Shown here piece by piece: positions 13,494 to 13,726 of a stretch of 13,726 nt of DNA (position 1 is its first letter; each line of letters begins with the position of its first letter). The stretch is from an uncultured Eubacteriales bacterium (GTDB taxonomy: Bacteria > Bacillota > Clostridia > Oscillospirales > Acutalibacteraceae). Where the stretch lies: contig CAKTEU010000042.1 of NCBI GenBank assembly GCA_934552855.1, forward strand, positions 1 to 13,726, given 5' to 3'. Below the pieces are notes generated by a model that worked only from the letters and a program-made list of their open reading frames with translations, was not told the origin of the DNA and did not search any database. The translations under genes and the position numbers were made by a program.

Positions 13494-13670
13494 TTACTTG
13501 TATTTACGCTTACGAGCAGCCTCAGACTTCTTTTTTCTTGCTACGGAAGGCTTTTCATAATGTTCTCTTTTGCGAACTTCCTGAATGATTCCGTCGCGAG
13601 AGGTCTGTCTTTTAAAACGTCTCAGAGCGCTGTCAAGAGATTCGTTTTCTTTAACTTTAACCTGACTCAT
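13494..13670 (-). CDS. rpsU: 30S ribosomal protein S21
   Basis: S21 is a small basic protein of the 30S platform near the 3' end of 16S rRNA, where it helps initiation. The 58-residue product reads as a typical clostridial S21: ESLDSALRRFKRQTS, EVRKREHYEKPSVARKK and the basic end SEAARKRKYK. The ribosome site is a tandem GGAGGGAGGG (13679-13688), 8 nt before the ATG and among the strongest in the window. A 4-bp CCTG/CAGG hairpin (13690-13693 with 13699-13702) stands just upstream of it. A second in-frame TAA follows two codons after the stop. The promoter lies beyond the window. Confidence 0.97.
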   Translation of the reverse strand: MSQVKVKENESLDSALRRFKRQTSRDGIIQEVRKREHYEKPSVARKKKSEAARKRKYK

Positions 13671-13726
13671 CTATAATTCCCTCCCTCCGCCTGTTTAGCA
13701 GGGGTATATTTCCACTTAGGATACGC

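Noticed and set aside
1..13726. Mobile element, phage, defence system or CRISPR array
   Set aside because: No transposase, integrase, repeat-spacer array, toxin-antitoxin pair or nuclease motif is visible; all larger genes are metabolic, transport or translation functions with uniform composition.

Overview
The window reads as chromosomal DNA of a low-to-medium-GC Firmicute of class Clostridia, most likely the Oscillospiraceae/Ruminococcaceae group. The grounds are purine-rich Shine-Dalgarno sites before nearly every gene, a clostridial-type 58-residue ribosomal protein S21, a DUF896 (YnzC-like) protein, a membrane-anchored DUF4830 protein and a TagB/TagF-type wall polymer enzyme. The assignment rests on protein features alone. 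I see no transposase, integrase, phage gene, CRISPR array, tRNA or rRNA.

Layout from left to right. (1) 1-2526: a leftward CDP-glycerol glycerophosphotransferase and a rightward glycerophosphodiester phosphodiesterase diverge from back-to-back promoters, so both genes concern glycerol-phosphate chemistry. (2) 2486-3203: thiamine pyrophosphokinase, leftward with its own promoter, shares a bidirectional terminator with the phosphodiesterase. (3) 3223-5562: rightward genes for an alanine/glycine:cation symporter with an unusual hydrophilic insertion, an ArsC/Spx-fold protein and DUF896, closed by a long bidirectional hairpin. (4) 5566-7388: leftward genes for an unrecognised lipoprotein and a stand-alone E2-type acyltransferase, separated by a strong UUCG-loop terminator. 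The acyltransferase promoter region carries several dyads. (5) 7426-7586: AT-rich DNA without a recognised gene. (6) 7587-10438: a leftward pair, a cytoplasmic GH13 alpha-glucanase and the ribosomal protein L11 methyltransferase prmA, overlapping by ATGA. (7) 10462-11064: a rightward DUF4830 protein. (8) 11061-13670: leftward hflX, an M24 Xaa-Pro aminopeptidase and rpsU. hflX and the DUF4830 gene converge so tightly that their stop codons overlap.

Most genes are housekeeping: translation (rpsU, prmA, hflX), peptide turnover, cofactor and wall-polymer metabolism, and maltodextrin breakdown. I found no convincing multi-gene system of a new kind. The items most worth following are the lipoyl-less E2-type acyltransferase with its dyad-rich promoter, the inserted domain in the symporter, the translational coupling of a glucanase to prmA, and the overlapping divergent and convergent arrangements around the DUF4830 gene.
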